DNA of 64,000 nt, from the NCBI RefSeq assembly GCF_001624695.1, contig NZ_JSEP01000001.1, positions 368,079 to 432,078 on the forward strand, read 5' to 3'. This stretch comes from Labrenzia sp. OB1. Its GTDB lineage: Bacteria; Pseudomonadota; Alphaproteobacteria; Rhizobiales; Stappiaceae. Position numbers and translations under genes: made by a program. The notes under the pieces are model-generated. The model saw nothing but the letters and a program-made list of their open reading frames with translations, was not told the DNA's origin and did not search any database. Numbering within the stretch: the first letter of the stretch is position 1; each line of letters begins with the position of its first letter. Positions 17,787 to 25,956 of this stretch are shown piece by piece.

Positions 17787-19688
17787 ATGAAACGTACTCT
17801 GGGCACCTGTTATTATCCCGAACATTGGCCGGAAGAAATCTGGGAGGCCGATGCGCGCCGCATGGCGGAAACCGGCTTGACCTGGGTCCGCATCGGCGAG
17901 TTCGCCTGGTCGCGCATTGAACCCTCCGAAGGCAAACTGGAGTTCGACTGGCTCGACCGGGCCATTGAAACGCTTGGCCAGGCGGGACTGAAGGTCGTGC
18001 TCGGCACGCCAACGGCCACACCGCCCCGCTGGGTGGTTGAAAAGCATCCGGACATGATCGCCATAGACGCCGAGGGCAAGCCGCGCGGCTTCGGTTCGCG
18101 CCGCCACTACTGCTTTTCCCATGAGGGCTTCGGGCGTGAAAGCGACCGCATCGTCGGGCAGATCGCCGGGCGCTACGGCAGAAACCCTTATGTCGCCGCC
18201 TGGCAGACCGACAATGAATATGGCTGCCACGACACAGTGCATTCCTATTCGGATGCCGCGCTGAAAGCCTTCCGCCTCTGGCTCCTGGCCCGTTACGGCA
18301 GCATCGAGGCCTTGAACCGGGCGTGGGGCAACATCTTCTGGTCCATGGAATATACCTCTTTCAACGAGATCGGATTGCCGAACCTGACCGTTACGGAACC
18401 CAACCCGTCGCACACGCTGGCTTTCCGGCGGTTTTCATCCGACCAGGTCGTCAGCTTCAACAGGCGGCAGGTCGAGATCATTCGCAAGTTCTCCGACGCA
18501 CCAATCAGCCACAACTACATGGGCCGGATCACCGATTTCGACCACTTCAAGGTTGGCGACGACCTGGAGATCGCGACCTGGGACAGCTATCCGCTCGGCT
18601 TCCTGGAAGATCGCGTCGGTGCCGGCGACGCCCATCAGCGGGCTTTCGCCCGGCAAGGCGATCCGGACTTCCAGGCGTTTCACCATGATCTTTACCGGGC
18701 GGTCGGCAAGGGACGCTGGTGGGTGATGGAACAACAGCCCGGCCCGGTGAACTGGGCTCCACACAATCCCGCACCACTGCCGGGCATGATGCGGCTATGG
18801 GCCTGGGAAGCTTATGCACATGGCGCCGAGGCGGTCTGTTATTTCCGCTGGCGGCAGGCCCCCTTCGCGCAGGAACAGATGCACGCGGGCATGCTGCGCC
18901 CGGACAACGCCGATGCCCCGGCCTTGCTGGAGGCCCGTCAGGTCGCCGACGAATTGCGGCAAGCCCCGGATGTCTCCGCGCCCCGCGCCCGGGTAGCGCT
19001 TGTTTTCGATTACGACGCGGATTTCGCCTGGACCACCCAGCCCCACGGCGCCGGCCTCAGCTATTTCCAGCTGATTTTCGACACCTACAAGGCCCTGCGC
19101 AAGCTCGGACTGTCCGTCGACATCCTGCGCGGCGAGACACGCGACTTTCCCGGTTACAAGATCATCGCGGCACCCGGTCTGATCTACATGCCCCAGGATC
19201 TGAAGAAGGTTCTGGCGGAAGCGGATGCGGAAGTTGTTCTGGGGCCGCGCACGGCGGCCCGCAATGCGGACATGGTGATCCCGGTGCCCCTTCCCCCGGA
19301 CATGCCGGGACTGGACGTCACTGTCTCCCGCGTCGAAACCATGCGGCCCGACATGCCGATACCGCTGAAGGGCGGCGGCTGTTTTTCCGGCTACCGGGAA
19401 GAGCTTGAAGGTGCCGCGGAGACCGTTTTCGAACAGGAAGACGGTCAACCCGCCGTCATGCGCACCGGACGCCTGACCTATGTCGGCGGGTGGCCCGATG
19501 AAGTTGCCCTGAAGCGCCTCTATACGGAACTCTGCCGGGAGGTCGGCATCGAGACGCTGAACCTTGAAGGCGGCGTGCGCTGCCGGGACACGGACGGCAT
19601 ACGCGTCTGGACCAACTACTGTGCTGAACCCGCGGACACGCCTGCTGGCCGCATAGAGGCGGCCGGAGTGTTGCTGGAGAAGATCTGA
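17787..19688 (+). CDS. GH42 beta-galactosidase
   Basis: This 633-aa enzyme hydrolyses beta-galactosides. The acid/base Glu144 lies in TDNEYGCHDT and the nucleophile Glu315 in WWVMEQQPG, at the spacing known for GH42. The N-terminal TIM barrel (GTCYYPEHWPEEIW) is followed by the trimerisation and C-terminal beta domains, giving the usual length. There is no signal peptide, so it works inside the cell. The ATG at 17787 follows AAGGTGATCA. It closes the galactoside run, 44 bp after the lactonase gene. Confidence 0.93.
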   Translation: MKRTLGTCYYPEHWPEEIWEADARRMAETGLTWVRIGEFAWSRIEPSEGKLEFDWLDRAIETLGQAGLKVVLGTPTATPPRWVVEKHPDMIAIDAEGKPRGFGSRRHYCFSHEGFGRESDRIVGQIAGRYGRNPYVAAWQTDNEYGCHDTVHSYSDAALKAFRLWLLARYGSIEALNRAWGNIFWSMEYTSFNEIGLPNLTVTEPNPSHTLAFRRFSSDQVVSFNRRQVEIIRKFSDAPISHNYMGRITDFDHFKVGDDLEIATWDSYPLGFLEDRVGAGDAHQRAFARQGDPDFQAFHHDLYRAVGKGRWWVMEQQPGPVNWAPHNPAPLPGMMRLWAWEAYAHGAEAVCYFRWRQAPFAQEQMHAGMLRPDNADAPALLEARQVADELRQAPDVSAPRARVALVFDYDADFAWTTQPHGAGLSYFQLIFDTYKALRKLGLSVDILRGETRDFPGYKIIAAPGLIYMPQDLKKVLAEADAEVVLGPRTAARNADMVIPVPLPPDMPGLDVTVSRVETMRPDMPIPLKGGGCFSGYREELEGAAETVFEQEDGQPAVMRTGRLTYVGGWPDEVALKRLYTELCREVGIETLNLEGGVRCRDTDGIRVWTNYCAEPADTPAGRIEAAGVLLEKI

Positions 19689-19739
19689 GCGCGGAAACGG
19701 CCTCATGCTGAGGACAAGACCGGCTCATTACCCCTTGCC

Positions 19740-20408
19740 TCAGGCTGCCTCGTTGTCCACGAGTTGCTTGATGATCGCGGCGTAGTTTTCAGCCCCTTGC
19801 GCCCCCGAGATCATGTGGCGGCGTTCGAAGATGACGGCGGGCACGCCCTCTATGCCGTTCTGTCTCCAGAAACTCTCCTCCTCGCGCACCACGTCGGCAA
19901 ATCGGCCGTCCTGAAGAACCCGGACGGCCTCCTGCCGGTCAAGGCCGACAGACGCCGCGATGTCCGCCAGGGTGTCCGTGTCGCTGACATCCTTGCCGTC
20001 TTTGAAATAGGCTTCGAACAGCGCCATCTTCAACGGGTGTTCCTTGCCTTCCGGTCCGGCCCAGTGAAGCAACTGGTGGGCCTTGAAGGTGTTCACCATC
20101 TGCATGCCGTCGGTGAAGCGGAAATCGAATCCAAGGCCGGCGCCAAGCTGCGTCAGCCGCTCGCGCGTGTCCTGGGATTGCTCCGCGCTCACGCCGTATT
20201 TGCGCATGATATGCGCGCGCAGGTTCTCTCCCTCTTGCGGCATATCGGGATTGAGCTCGAAGGGATGCCACTTGATCGCCGCAGACACGCCGGTCACTTC
20301 GATGGCCTGTTCCAGCTGCTTGAAGCCGACAATGCACCAGGGACAGACAACGTCCGAAACGATGTCGATCTGGAGAAGATTCTCAAGGTTGTCCACGTCT
20401 GTTGTCAT
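19740..20408 (-). CDS. DsbA-family oxidoreductase (FrnE type)
   Basis: This 222-aa protein has the thioredoxin-like fold with the active-site CPWC (Cys22 and Cys25) near the N-terminus, and the EGVPAVIFERRHMISGAQ block that supplies the cis-Pro (VP). FrnE-type proteins are cytoplasmic thiol-disulphide oxidoreductases or isomerases; the lack of a signal peptide agrees. The ATG at 20408 follows GGAAGGAA. It is convergent with the beta-galactosidase gene and seems unrelated to the sugar genes on either side. Confidence 0.88.
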   Translation of the reverse strand: MTTDVDNLENLLQIDIVSDVVCPWCIVGFKQLEQAIEVTGVSAAIKWHPFELNPDMPQEGENLRAHIMRKYGVSAEQSQDTRERLTQLGAGLGFDFRFTDGMQMVNTFKAHQLLHWAGPEGKEHPLKMALFEAYFKDGKDVSDTDTLADIAASVGLDRQEAVRVLQDGRFADVVREEESFWRQNGIEGVPAVIFERRHMISGAQGAENYAAIIKQLVDNEAA

Positions 20409-20628
20409 GTCGTGTTCCTTCCGCAAGTCCTGCCGGCGCCGGGTGGCTGTTCGCCGTTCTTCGGGTCGGTCTCACTCTGTTCTTATCTGGAGCAGATATG
20501 GGGAGCAATGCGCAGCACGGAAAGATTGTGACTATCTCGGGAATACTCTTTTCTGCGCGGTGGCCGCCTCCGCGATGGCATGAATGGCCGCTTCGAAATG
20601 CAGCGTTTCGATGACAAGACGCCCCGCC

Positions 20629-21627
20629 TCAGATCTCGTCCATACCGACGGCGCGGCGTTCGGCGATCGACTTGAGGGCGGCTTCCGCCAGAGCCAGCGC
20701 CTTCAGGCCGTCAGTCCCGCTCGGAGACGGCTGTTTGCCGCTGACGATGGTGTCGACAAAGACGGCGATTTCCGCCGCATAGGCTTCCAGATAGCGGGTC
20801 ATGAAGAAATCATGTAGCGGAGCACGGGTATAGCCGTCCCGCGTTGCCAGTTCGACCGACACCGGCCGCAGGTTTTCCGCGGAGACCGCCCCCAGGGAAC
20901 CATGCACCTCGATACGCTGGTCGTATCCATAGGTCGCGCGGCGCGAATTGGAAATGGAACACTGCTTGCCCGAGCCGGTGGTCAGCACCACCATGGCGCT
21001 GTCATAGTCTCCAAGTTTGCCGATTTCCGGATCGATCAGAACCGAGCCGGTTGCATAGACGGTCGTGACCTCTTCCCCCAGCAGAAACCGCGCCATGTCG
21101 AAATCATGGATGGTCATGTCCCTGAAAATCCCGCCGGAAGTCTGGATATAGGATGGCGGCGGCGCGCCCGGGTCGCGCGATGTGATCTGCACCATCTCGA
21201 CATCGCCGATCCGGCCGGCGTCGATGGCATCACGCACCGCCTTGAAATGTGGATCGAAGCGCCGGTTGAATCCGATCATCAATGTCGCGCCAAGGTCCTC
21301 GACCGTCTTCAGGCAGGACTTCACCCGGTCAAGCGACAGGTCGATGGGCTTTTCGCAGAACACCGCCTTGCCGGCACGGGCGAACTGTTCGATCAGATCC
21401 GCATGTGTCGTGGTCGGCGTGCAGATCACCACCGCTTCGACATCCTCCGATGCCGCGATCTCGTCGATCGTCCGTACACTGGCGCCATACTCGGTGGCAA
21501 GACTTTCAGCAGCCTCCGGAAAAGCATCCGCAACCGCGACGACCGTAGCCCCCTCCGCGGCGGAAACCGCCTTGGCGTGCACCTTGCCGATACGTCCGGC
21601 GCCTAGCAGCGCAACCTTGATAGCCAT
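20629..21627 (-). CDS. iolG: Inositol 2-dehydrogenase
   Basis: This 332-aa protein oxidises myo-inositol to 2-keto-myo-inositol (scyllo-inosose) with NAD. The N-terminal Rossmann motif GAGRIGKVHA, the catalytic Lys in EKPIDL and the Asp/His pair in DMTIHDFDMARFL are those of IolG/Gfo-Idh-MocA enzymes. GGAGGAAGAC precedes the ATG. It is divergent from iolR, and the gap carries a palindrome that fits an IolR operator. It is separated in direction from the other iol genes, which allows independent expression. Confidence 0.93.
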   Translation of the reverse strand: MAIKVALLGAGRIGKVHAKAVSAAEGATVVAVADAFPEAAESLATEYGASVRTIDEIAASEDVEAVVICTPTTTHADLIEQFARAGKAVFCEKPIDLSLDRVKSCLKTVEDLGATLMIGFNRRFDPHFKAVRDAIDAGRIGDVEMVQITSRDPGAPPPSYIQTSGGIFRDMTIHDFDMARFLLGEEVTTVYATGSVLIDPEIGKLGDYDSAMVVLTTGSGKQCSISNSRRATYGYDQRIEVHGSLGAVSAENLRPVSVELATRDGYTRAPLHDFFMTRYLEAYAAEIAVFVDTIVSGKQPSPSGTDGLKALALAEAALKSIAERRAVGMDEI

Positions 21628-21681
21628 GTCTTCCTCCCGAGGCGTGAAGCAGCGCATCGACATGATCGCAGCTTGCCAATC

Positions 21682-21697
21682 TAGAATAAAAATTCCA
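21682..21697. promoter_or_regulatory. Putative IolR operator 1 (iolG-iolR gap)
   Basis: TAGAATAAAAATTCCA is a near-perfect palindrome with GAA and TTC arms around six A/T-rich bases; read on the other strand it is TGGAATTTTTATTCTA. It fits the GGAA-N6-TTCC type described for rhizobial RpiR-family IolR. It lies between the divergent iolG and iolR starts. A near-identical site is found at 22622-22637. Confidence 0.55.
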
Positions 21698-21742
21698 AAA
21701 TCACTTTAATCGGAATGTGTCAAGCTGGAAAAGAAGAAACAG

Positions 21743-22585
21743 ATGCCAGATACAGAATCGGCCCCCTGCCCCCAGACCTCGCCACCTGAAACCATTGATG
21801 CCTTTTTCGAGCGTCTGGGCAGCACGGCGGAGCAGCTCCCCAAACGGCTTAAACAATTCGCCGACTTTATCGCGGCCAACCCGGACCGCGTCCCCGTTTC
21901 GACAGTGGCCGAGCTTGCGGAAGGAGCCGATGTGCAACCCTCTGCGGTGATGCGGTTCTGCCAGGAGATGGGGTTCTCCGGCTATTCCCAGATGCAGAAA
22001 CTGTTCCGGTCCGATTATTCCCAGAAATGGCCCGATTATACCACCCGTCTGGCGAAACTTCGTGAACACGGTACGGAAACCCCTTCGGCGCTGCTTGCTG
22101 AATTTGTCGAAGTTGGCCGCTCTTCCCTGGAAAACCTGCTGACAACCGTGGATCCGGTTGCCTTGCAACAGGCGGTCGATGTTCTAGCCCGGGCCGAAAC
22201 CATTCACATGATCGGCTTCCGGCGCGCCTTTCCCGTCACCTCCTATCTTGCCTATGCCTTTGAGAAAATGAACGTGCCGGCGGTTCTCCATTCCGGCATC
22301 GCCAACATCAACATGGAGCATCTGATCCGGCCCAACGACGCGGTGATCGCGGTGACCTTCGCACCCTATTCGCAGATCACAATAGACATGGCCACTCAGG
22401 CCCGCAGCAACGGGGCGGACATTGTAGCGATCACCGACGTTGTCACGAGCCCTCTGGCGCGGCTGAAAGCCATTCAGCTTCTGGTCTCGGAACTGGATGT
22501 CGGCGCCTTCAGAGCCCTGTCGGCAACCCTGTCGCTTGCCATCGCCCTGGCCGTGTCCGTGGGTGCGCAGCGCAACCGAATTTGA
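21743..22585 (+). CDS. iolR: RpiR-family regulator of inositol catabolism
   Basis: This 280-aa protein has an N-terminal RpiR/HTH_6 domain (residues about 25-105; VAELAEGADVQPSAVMRFCQEMGFSG contains the helix-turn-helix) and a C-terminal SIS domain (about 130-270) that would bind a phosphorylated sugar intermediate. In alphaproteobacteria, RpiR-type IolR represses iol genes and is relieved by a phosphorylated inositol catabolite. Position between iolG and the inositol importer supports that role. Paired GAA-N6-TTC palindromes flank the gene. Confidence 0.85.
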   Translation: MPDTESAPCPQTSPPETIDAFFERLGSTAEQLPKRLKQFADFIAANPDRVPVSTVAELAEGADVQPSAVMRFCQEMGFSGYSQMQKLFRSDYSQKWPDYTTRLAKLREHGTETPSALLAEFVEVGRSSLENLLTTVDPVALQQAVDVLARAETIHMIGFRRAFPVTSYLAYAFEKMNVPAVLHSGIANINMEHLIRPNDAVIAVTFAPYSQITIDMATQARSNGADIVAITDVVTSPLARLKAIQLLVSELDVGAFRALSATLSLAIALAVSVGAQRNRI

Positions 22586-22604
22586 TATTTTTGACAAAAA
22601 TGTA

Positions 22605-22637
22605 TTGCATCATAAAAGAAATAGAATTTATATTCTA
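22605..22637 (+). promoter_or_regulatory. Putative promoter with overlapping IolR operator 2
   Basis: TAGAATTTATATTCTA (22622-22637) is a perfect 16-bp palindrome that matches operator 1 in its arms. TTGCAT (22605-22610) and TATATT (22629-22634), 18 bp apart, could be the -35 and -10 boxes, so a repressor on the palindrome would cover the -10. A better -35-like TTGACA lies at 22591-22596 but has no good -10 at the right distance. The importer and iolCDEB genes lie downstream. Confidence 0.5.
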
Positions 22638-22698
22638 AAAAATATGCCGGTGGCGCTGTGCATGCGCCCTCGCAAAAAAGATCGTATCGGGAGGACTG

Positions 22699-22860
22699 AT
22701 GGCATTGAGCAATGCTGTCGCGCGACACGGCGCCGACAGCCTGGAGACGCGCGCTCCCGGCCCCAATCCGTTCACACCTGACAAAGGCACCGGCCTTGAG
22801 GACATCGTGGAAACGCAACCCGCGGCTTCCATGATCGAACTCGGGAGACCGGGAGCATGA
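22699..22860 (+). CDS. Possible 53-aa small protein in the inositol importer leader
   Basis: An ATG at 22699 follows ATCGGGAGGACTG, one of the best ribosome sites in the region, and opens a 53-codon frame that ends in TGA at 22858-22860. The peptide is hydrophilic, rich in Ala, Gly and Pro, and has no membrane segment or known motif. Third codon positions are G/C-rich like real genes here. A small hairpin (22863-22879) follows, then the binding-protein gene. It could be a leader peptide, a small protein or a gene remnant; I do not recognise it. Confidence 0.35.
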   Translation: MALSNAVARHGADSLETRAPGPNPFTPDKGTGLEDIVETQPAASMIELGRPGA

Positions 22861-22862
22861 AA

Positions 22863-22879
22863 TTCGGCTGAAAGCCGAA
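22863..22879 (+). promoter_or_regulatory. Leader hairpin before the inositol binding-protein gene
   Basis: TTCGGCT and AGCCGAA pair perfectly around GAA. A second small stem (AATCA/TGATT, 22892-22906, followed by TTT) comes next, before the ribosome site GGGAGGAG. Together they form a structured 5' leader whose role is not evident. Confidence 0.35.
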
Positions 22880-22931
22880 GTCCGGAGCCGTAATCATGCG
22901 GTGATTTTCTTCACATTCGGGAGGAGTAAGT

Positions 22932-23858
22932 ATGAAAAACTTCATCAAGGGCGCACTGGTCGCAGGTGCTGTCGCAATGGCAATGCCAGCCATGGCTGCC
23001 GACATTATCGTCGTATCCCACGGCCAGGCCAATGACGCGTTCTGGTCAGTCGTCAAGAACGGCGTCGACAAGGCCGCGAAAGACACCGGTGCGAACGTCA
23101 GCTATCGCTCGCCGGAAACCTTCGACATGGTTGCCATGAGCCAGCTCATCGATGCCGCGGTCAATCAGGAGCCGGCAGGTCTCGTCGTATCCATTCCGGA
23201 TGCCGACGCCCTCAGCCCTTCCATCGAGCGCGCCGTGGCGGCCGGAATTCCGGTCATTTCCATGAACTCCGGTTCGGATGTCGCCGCCAAGCTCGGCGCC
23301 CTGCTGCACGTCGGTCAGGACGAATTCACCGCCGGCAAGGCCGCCGGCACCAAGCTTGCCGAAATGGGTGGTTCCAACGGTATCTGCGTCAACCAGGAAG
23401 TCGGCAACGTCTCGCTTGACCTGCGCTGCGCCGGGTTTGCCGAAGGCTTCGGCGGAACGGTAGAAGTGCTGCCGACCTCCAACGACCCGGCCGAAGTGCA
23501 AGCCAAGGTGCGTGCCGCGCTGGATTCCAACCCGGACATCGACACCGTCATGGGCCTCGGCGCCTCAACGGTGGGTGAGCCTGCGATCGCCGCCGTCGAA
23601 GCCCTCGGCCGCACGGGCGAGATCAATATCGCGACATTCGACCTGTCCGCCAACTTCCTGAAGGCCGTTGCCGACGGAAAAGCCGCTTTCGCAATCGACC
23701 AGCAGCAGTTCCTGCAAGGTTATCTCCCGGTCGCGTTCCTGGCGCTGAACGCAGAATACGGCCTGATCCCGGGCGGCGATGTTCCCTCCGGCCCCAACCT
23801 GATCACCAAGGACAAGGCTTCCCAGGTCATCGACCTGTCCTCGAAGGGCATCCGCTAA
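22932..23858 (+). CDS. Sugar (probably inositol) ABC transporter substrate-binding protein
   Basis: This 308-aa periplasmic binding protein has a signal peptide of about 22 residues ending PAMA. The mature part is a ribose-type family (Peripla_BP_4) fold: DIIVVSHGQANDAFWSVVKNGV at the start, a LVVSIPDADAL strand, and VMGLGASTVGEPAI. The permease and ATPase follow, and iolC-iolB come next, so myo-inositol is the likely ligand. The ATG follows GGGAGGAGTAAGT. A hairpin after the gene may raise its level above the membrane subunits. Confidence 0.87.
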   Translation: MKNFIKGALVAGAVAMAMPAMAADIIVVSHGQANDAFWSVVKNGVDKAAKDTGANVSYRSPETFDMVAMSQLIDAAVNQEPAGLVVSIPDADALSPSIERAVAAGIPVISMNSGSDVAAKLGALLHVGQDEFTAGKAAGTKLAEMGGSNGICVNQEVGNVSLDLRCAGFAEGFGGTVEVLPTSNDPAEVQAKVRAALDSNPDIDTVMGLGASTVGEPAIAAVEALGRTGEINIATFDLSANFLKAVADGKAAFAIDQQQFLQGYLPVAFLALNAEYGLIPGGDVPSGPNLITKDKASQVIDLSSKGIR

Positions 23859-23871
23859 CACGTAAAAAAAG

Positions 23872-23895
23872 GGCGGCGGCCTCAAGGCCGCCGTC
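23872..23895 (+). terminator. Hairpin after the inositol binding-protein gene
   Basis: GGCGGCC (23875-23881) pairs perfectly with GGCCGCC (23886-23892) around TCAA, and flanking bases extend the stem. No T-run follows, so an mRNA-stabilising or attenuating role is more likely than full termination. Confidence 0.6.
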
Positions 23896-23928
23896 TCTTG
23901 AACCGTGACCATATAAAGGGAGGGAACA

Positions 23929-25035
23929 TTGAGCGAAGTAACCACACCCGTCGGTGATGAACGCCTGAAGGCAGAGTCCTTTGGCGCGAAACTCATGAAA
24001 CGCCCCGAACTCGGCGCAATTGCCGGTGTCATTCTGGTCGTGCTGTTTTTTCTTGCCACCGCAGACAGCAGCATGTTCACGCTCTCCGGCGTGATGAACT
24101 TCATGACCCCCGCAGCTCAACTTGGCATTCTGGCAATCGGCGCAGCCATGCTCATGATCGGCGGTGAGTTCGATCTTTCCATCGGCTCCATGGTCGCCTT
24201 TGCCGGCCTGTTCTTCGCCGCTTGCGTCGTCAACTGGGGCCTGCCCCTCGTTCTGGCAATCCCCCTCACGTTCGTCTTTGCCGCCATGGTTGGTGGCGTC
24301 AACGGCACCATCGTGATCCGTTCGGGACTGCCCTCCTTCATCGTCACGCTGGCTTTCCTTTTCATCCTGCGCGGCCTCTCTCTCGTCGGCCTCAAACTGG
24401 CTACCGGCGGGTCCACCCAGCTTCGCGGTGTCCGTGAAGCCGTGGAAGGCGACTGGCTTGCTCCCTTCTTTTCCGGCGAGGCCTTCGGCGGCCTGTTCGC
24501 CTGGCTCGCAGATGCCGGGTTGATCGAAACCTTCAAGAACGGAACCCCGAAAGTTCCCGGCATTCCCGTCGAGATCATCTGGTTCGTCATCGTCGCGTTG
24601 CTGGCGACCTACGTTCTGCTCCGCACCCCCGTCGGCAACTGGATCTTCGCGTCCGGCGGTGACAGGGTTGCGGCCTCCAATTCCGGCGTGCCGGTCAACA
24701 AGGTCAAGGTCTCGCTGTTCATGCTGACCGCCTGCTGCGCTGCCATGGTTGCCATCATCACCGTGATGGATGCCGGATCCACCGATGCGCGGCGCGGTTT
24801 CCAGAAGGAATTCGAAGCCATCATCGCCGCCGTGATCGGGGGCTGTCTCCTTACCGGCGGATACGGATCGGCCATCGGTGCGTTTTTCGGATCCATCATC
24901 TTCGGCATGGTTGTCATCGGTCTGACCTACACCAACTTCGACCAGGACTGGTTCCAGGTCTTCCTTGGCGGCATGCTGCTGATCGCCGTCCTCTTCAACA
25001 ACGCCATTCGCAAGCGTGTTACGGGAGAACGCTGA
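23929..25035 (+). CDS. Ribose/inositol-type ABC transporter permease
   Basis: This 368-aa protein is a BPD_transp_2 (RbsC-like) inner-membrane permease. Eight to ten hydrophobic segments are visible, with family-typical [33 protein letters not shown] and a late [18 protein letters not shown] block. The start is a TTG at 23929, well placed after GGGAGGGAACA. A region of about 60 residues (about 165-225) between helices is longer than in RbsC. It ends 2 bp before the ATPase gene. Confidence 0.87.
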   Translation: MSEVTTPVGDERLKAESFGAKLMKRPELGAIAGVILVVLFFLATADSSMFTLSGVMNFMTPAAQLGILAIGAAMLMIGGEFDLSIGSMVAFAGLFFAACVVNWGLPLVLAIPLTFVFAAMVGGVNGTIVIRSGLPSFIVTLAFLFILRGLSLVGLKLATGGSTQLRGVREAVEGDWLAPFFSGEAFGGLFAWLADAGLIETFKNGTPKVPGIPVEIIWFVIVALLATYVLLRTPVGNWIFASGGDRVAASNSGVPVNKVKVSLFMLTACCAAMVAIITVMDAGSTDARRGFQKEFEAIIAAVIGGCLLTGGYGSAIGAFFGSIIFGMVVIGLTYTNFDQDWFQVFLGGMLLIAVLFNNAIRKRVTGER

Positions 25036-25037
25036 TC

Positions 25038-25817
25038 ATGTCAGAACCAATCATCCATATGGATCAGATCGAAAAGCACTTCGGCAACATCATTGCCCTG
25101 GCCGGTGTCAGTTTCGATGTCTTTCCCGGAGAATGCCATTGCCTTCTGGGCGACAATGGAGCGGGCAAATCCACTTTCATCAAGACCATGTCCGGTGTCC
25201 ACAAACCGACAAGCGGCCAGATCTTTCTCGAAGGAAAACCGATGTCCTTCGACAGCCCCCGCGATGCGATGGAGGCAGGTGTCGCCACGGTCTATCAGGA
25301 TCTGGCGATGATCCCTCTCATGTCGGTCACCCGGAACTTCTTCATGGGCCGGGAACCGACGAAGGGTTGGGGGATCTTCAAGCGCTTCGACACCACCCGG
25401 GCAAACGAGATCACTATGACGGAAATGGCCGGCATGGGCATTCGCCTGCGCTCGCCTGACCAGGCTGTCGGGACGCTTTCCGGCGGCGAGCGTCAGACGG
25501 TGGCGATTTCCCGCGCCGTCCATTTCGGCGCCAAGGTGCTGATCCTCGACGAACCCACCTCTGCGCTCGGTGTCCGCCAGACGTCCAACGTCCTGGCAAC
25601 CATCGACAAGGTGCGCAAGAACGGGATCGGCATTGTCTTCATCACCCACAACGTTCGCCATGCGATGGCCGTCGGAGACCGGTTCACCGTGTTGAACCGG
25701 GGCAAGACCCATGGCACGGCAAAGCGGGGAGAAATCAAGGCCGAGGAGTTGCAGGACCTGATGGCGGGCGGTCAGGAACTGGCCCAGTTGGAGGGTTCCC
25801 TGGGCGGTACGATCTGA
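25038..25817 (+). CDS. Ribose/inositol-type ABC transporter ATPase
   Basis: This 259-aa ATPase has a single nucleotide-binding domain: Walker [10 protein letters not shown], signature [14 protein letters not shown], Walker [13 protein letters not shown]. RbsA-type proteins usually have two such domains in about 500 residues; single-domain forms like this are common in alphaproteobacterial importers of this class. It starts 2 bp after the permease stop and would power inositol uptake. Confidence 0.88.
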   Translation: MSEPIIHMDQIEKHFGNIIALAGVSFDVFPGECHCLLGDNGAGKSTFIKTMSGVHKPTSGQIFLEGKPMSFDSPRDAMEAGVATVYQDLAMIPLMSVTRNFFMGREPTKGWGIFKRFDTTRANEITMTEMAGMGIRLRSPDQAVGTLSGGERQTVAISRAVHFGAKVLILDEPTSALGVRQTSNVLATIDKVRKNGIGIVFITHNVRHAMAVGDRFTVLNRGKTHGTAKRGEIKAEELQDLMAGGQELAQLEGSLGGTI

Positions 25818-25848
25818 TCCGGATTTCCGGCTGATCGGTTTTATAATG

Positions 25849-25896
25849 CTGGAACATCTTGTCTGCGTGCGCCCAATCACCGACAAGATGTTCCAG
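25849..25896. repeat. Perfect 15-bp inverted repeat between importer and iolC
   Basis: CTGGAACATCTTGTC (25849-25863) is repeated as its exact reverse complement at 25882-25896, with an 18-base spacer. TATAAT at 25842-25847 lies just before the left arm. It may be a transcript hairpin, a paired operator at an internal promoter, or a mobile-element relic. No T-run follows. Confidence 0.7.
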
Positions 25897-25956
25897 GTCA
25901 CGGACCGGTATCATCCTCTTTTGTGGATCAGGAACCTGAACTGACGGGACGAGCAT

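Noticed and set aside
19702-19714. Small stem CCTCA/TGAGG after the beta-galactosidase gene
   Set aside because: Five base pairs without a T-run is too weak to call a terminator.
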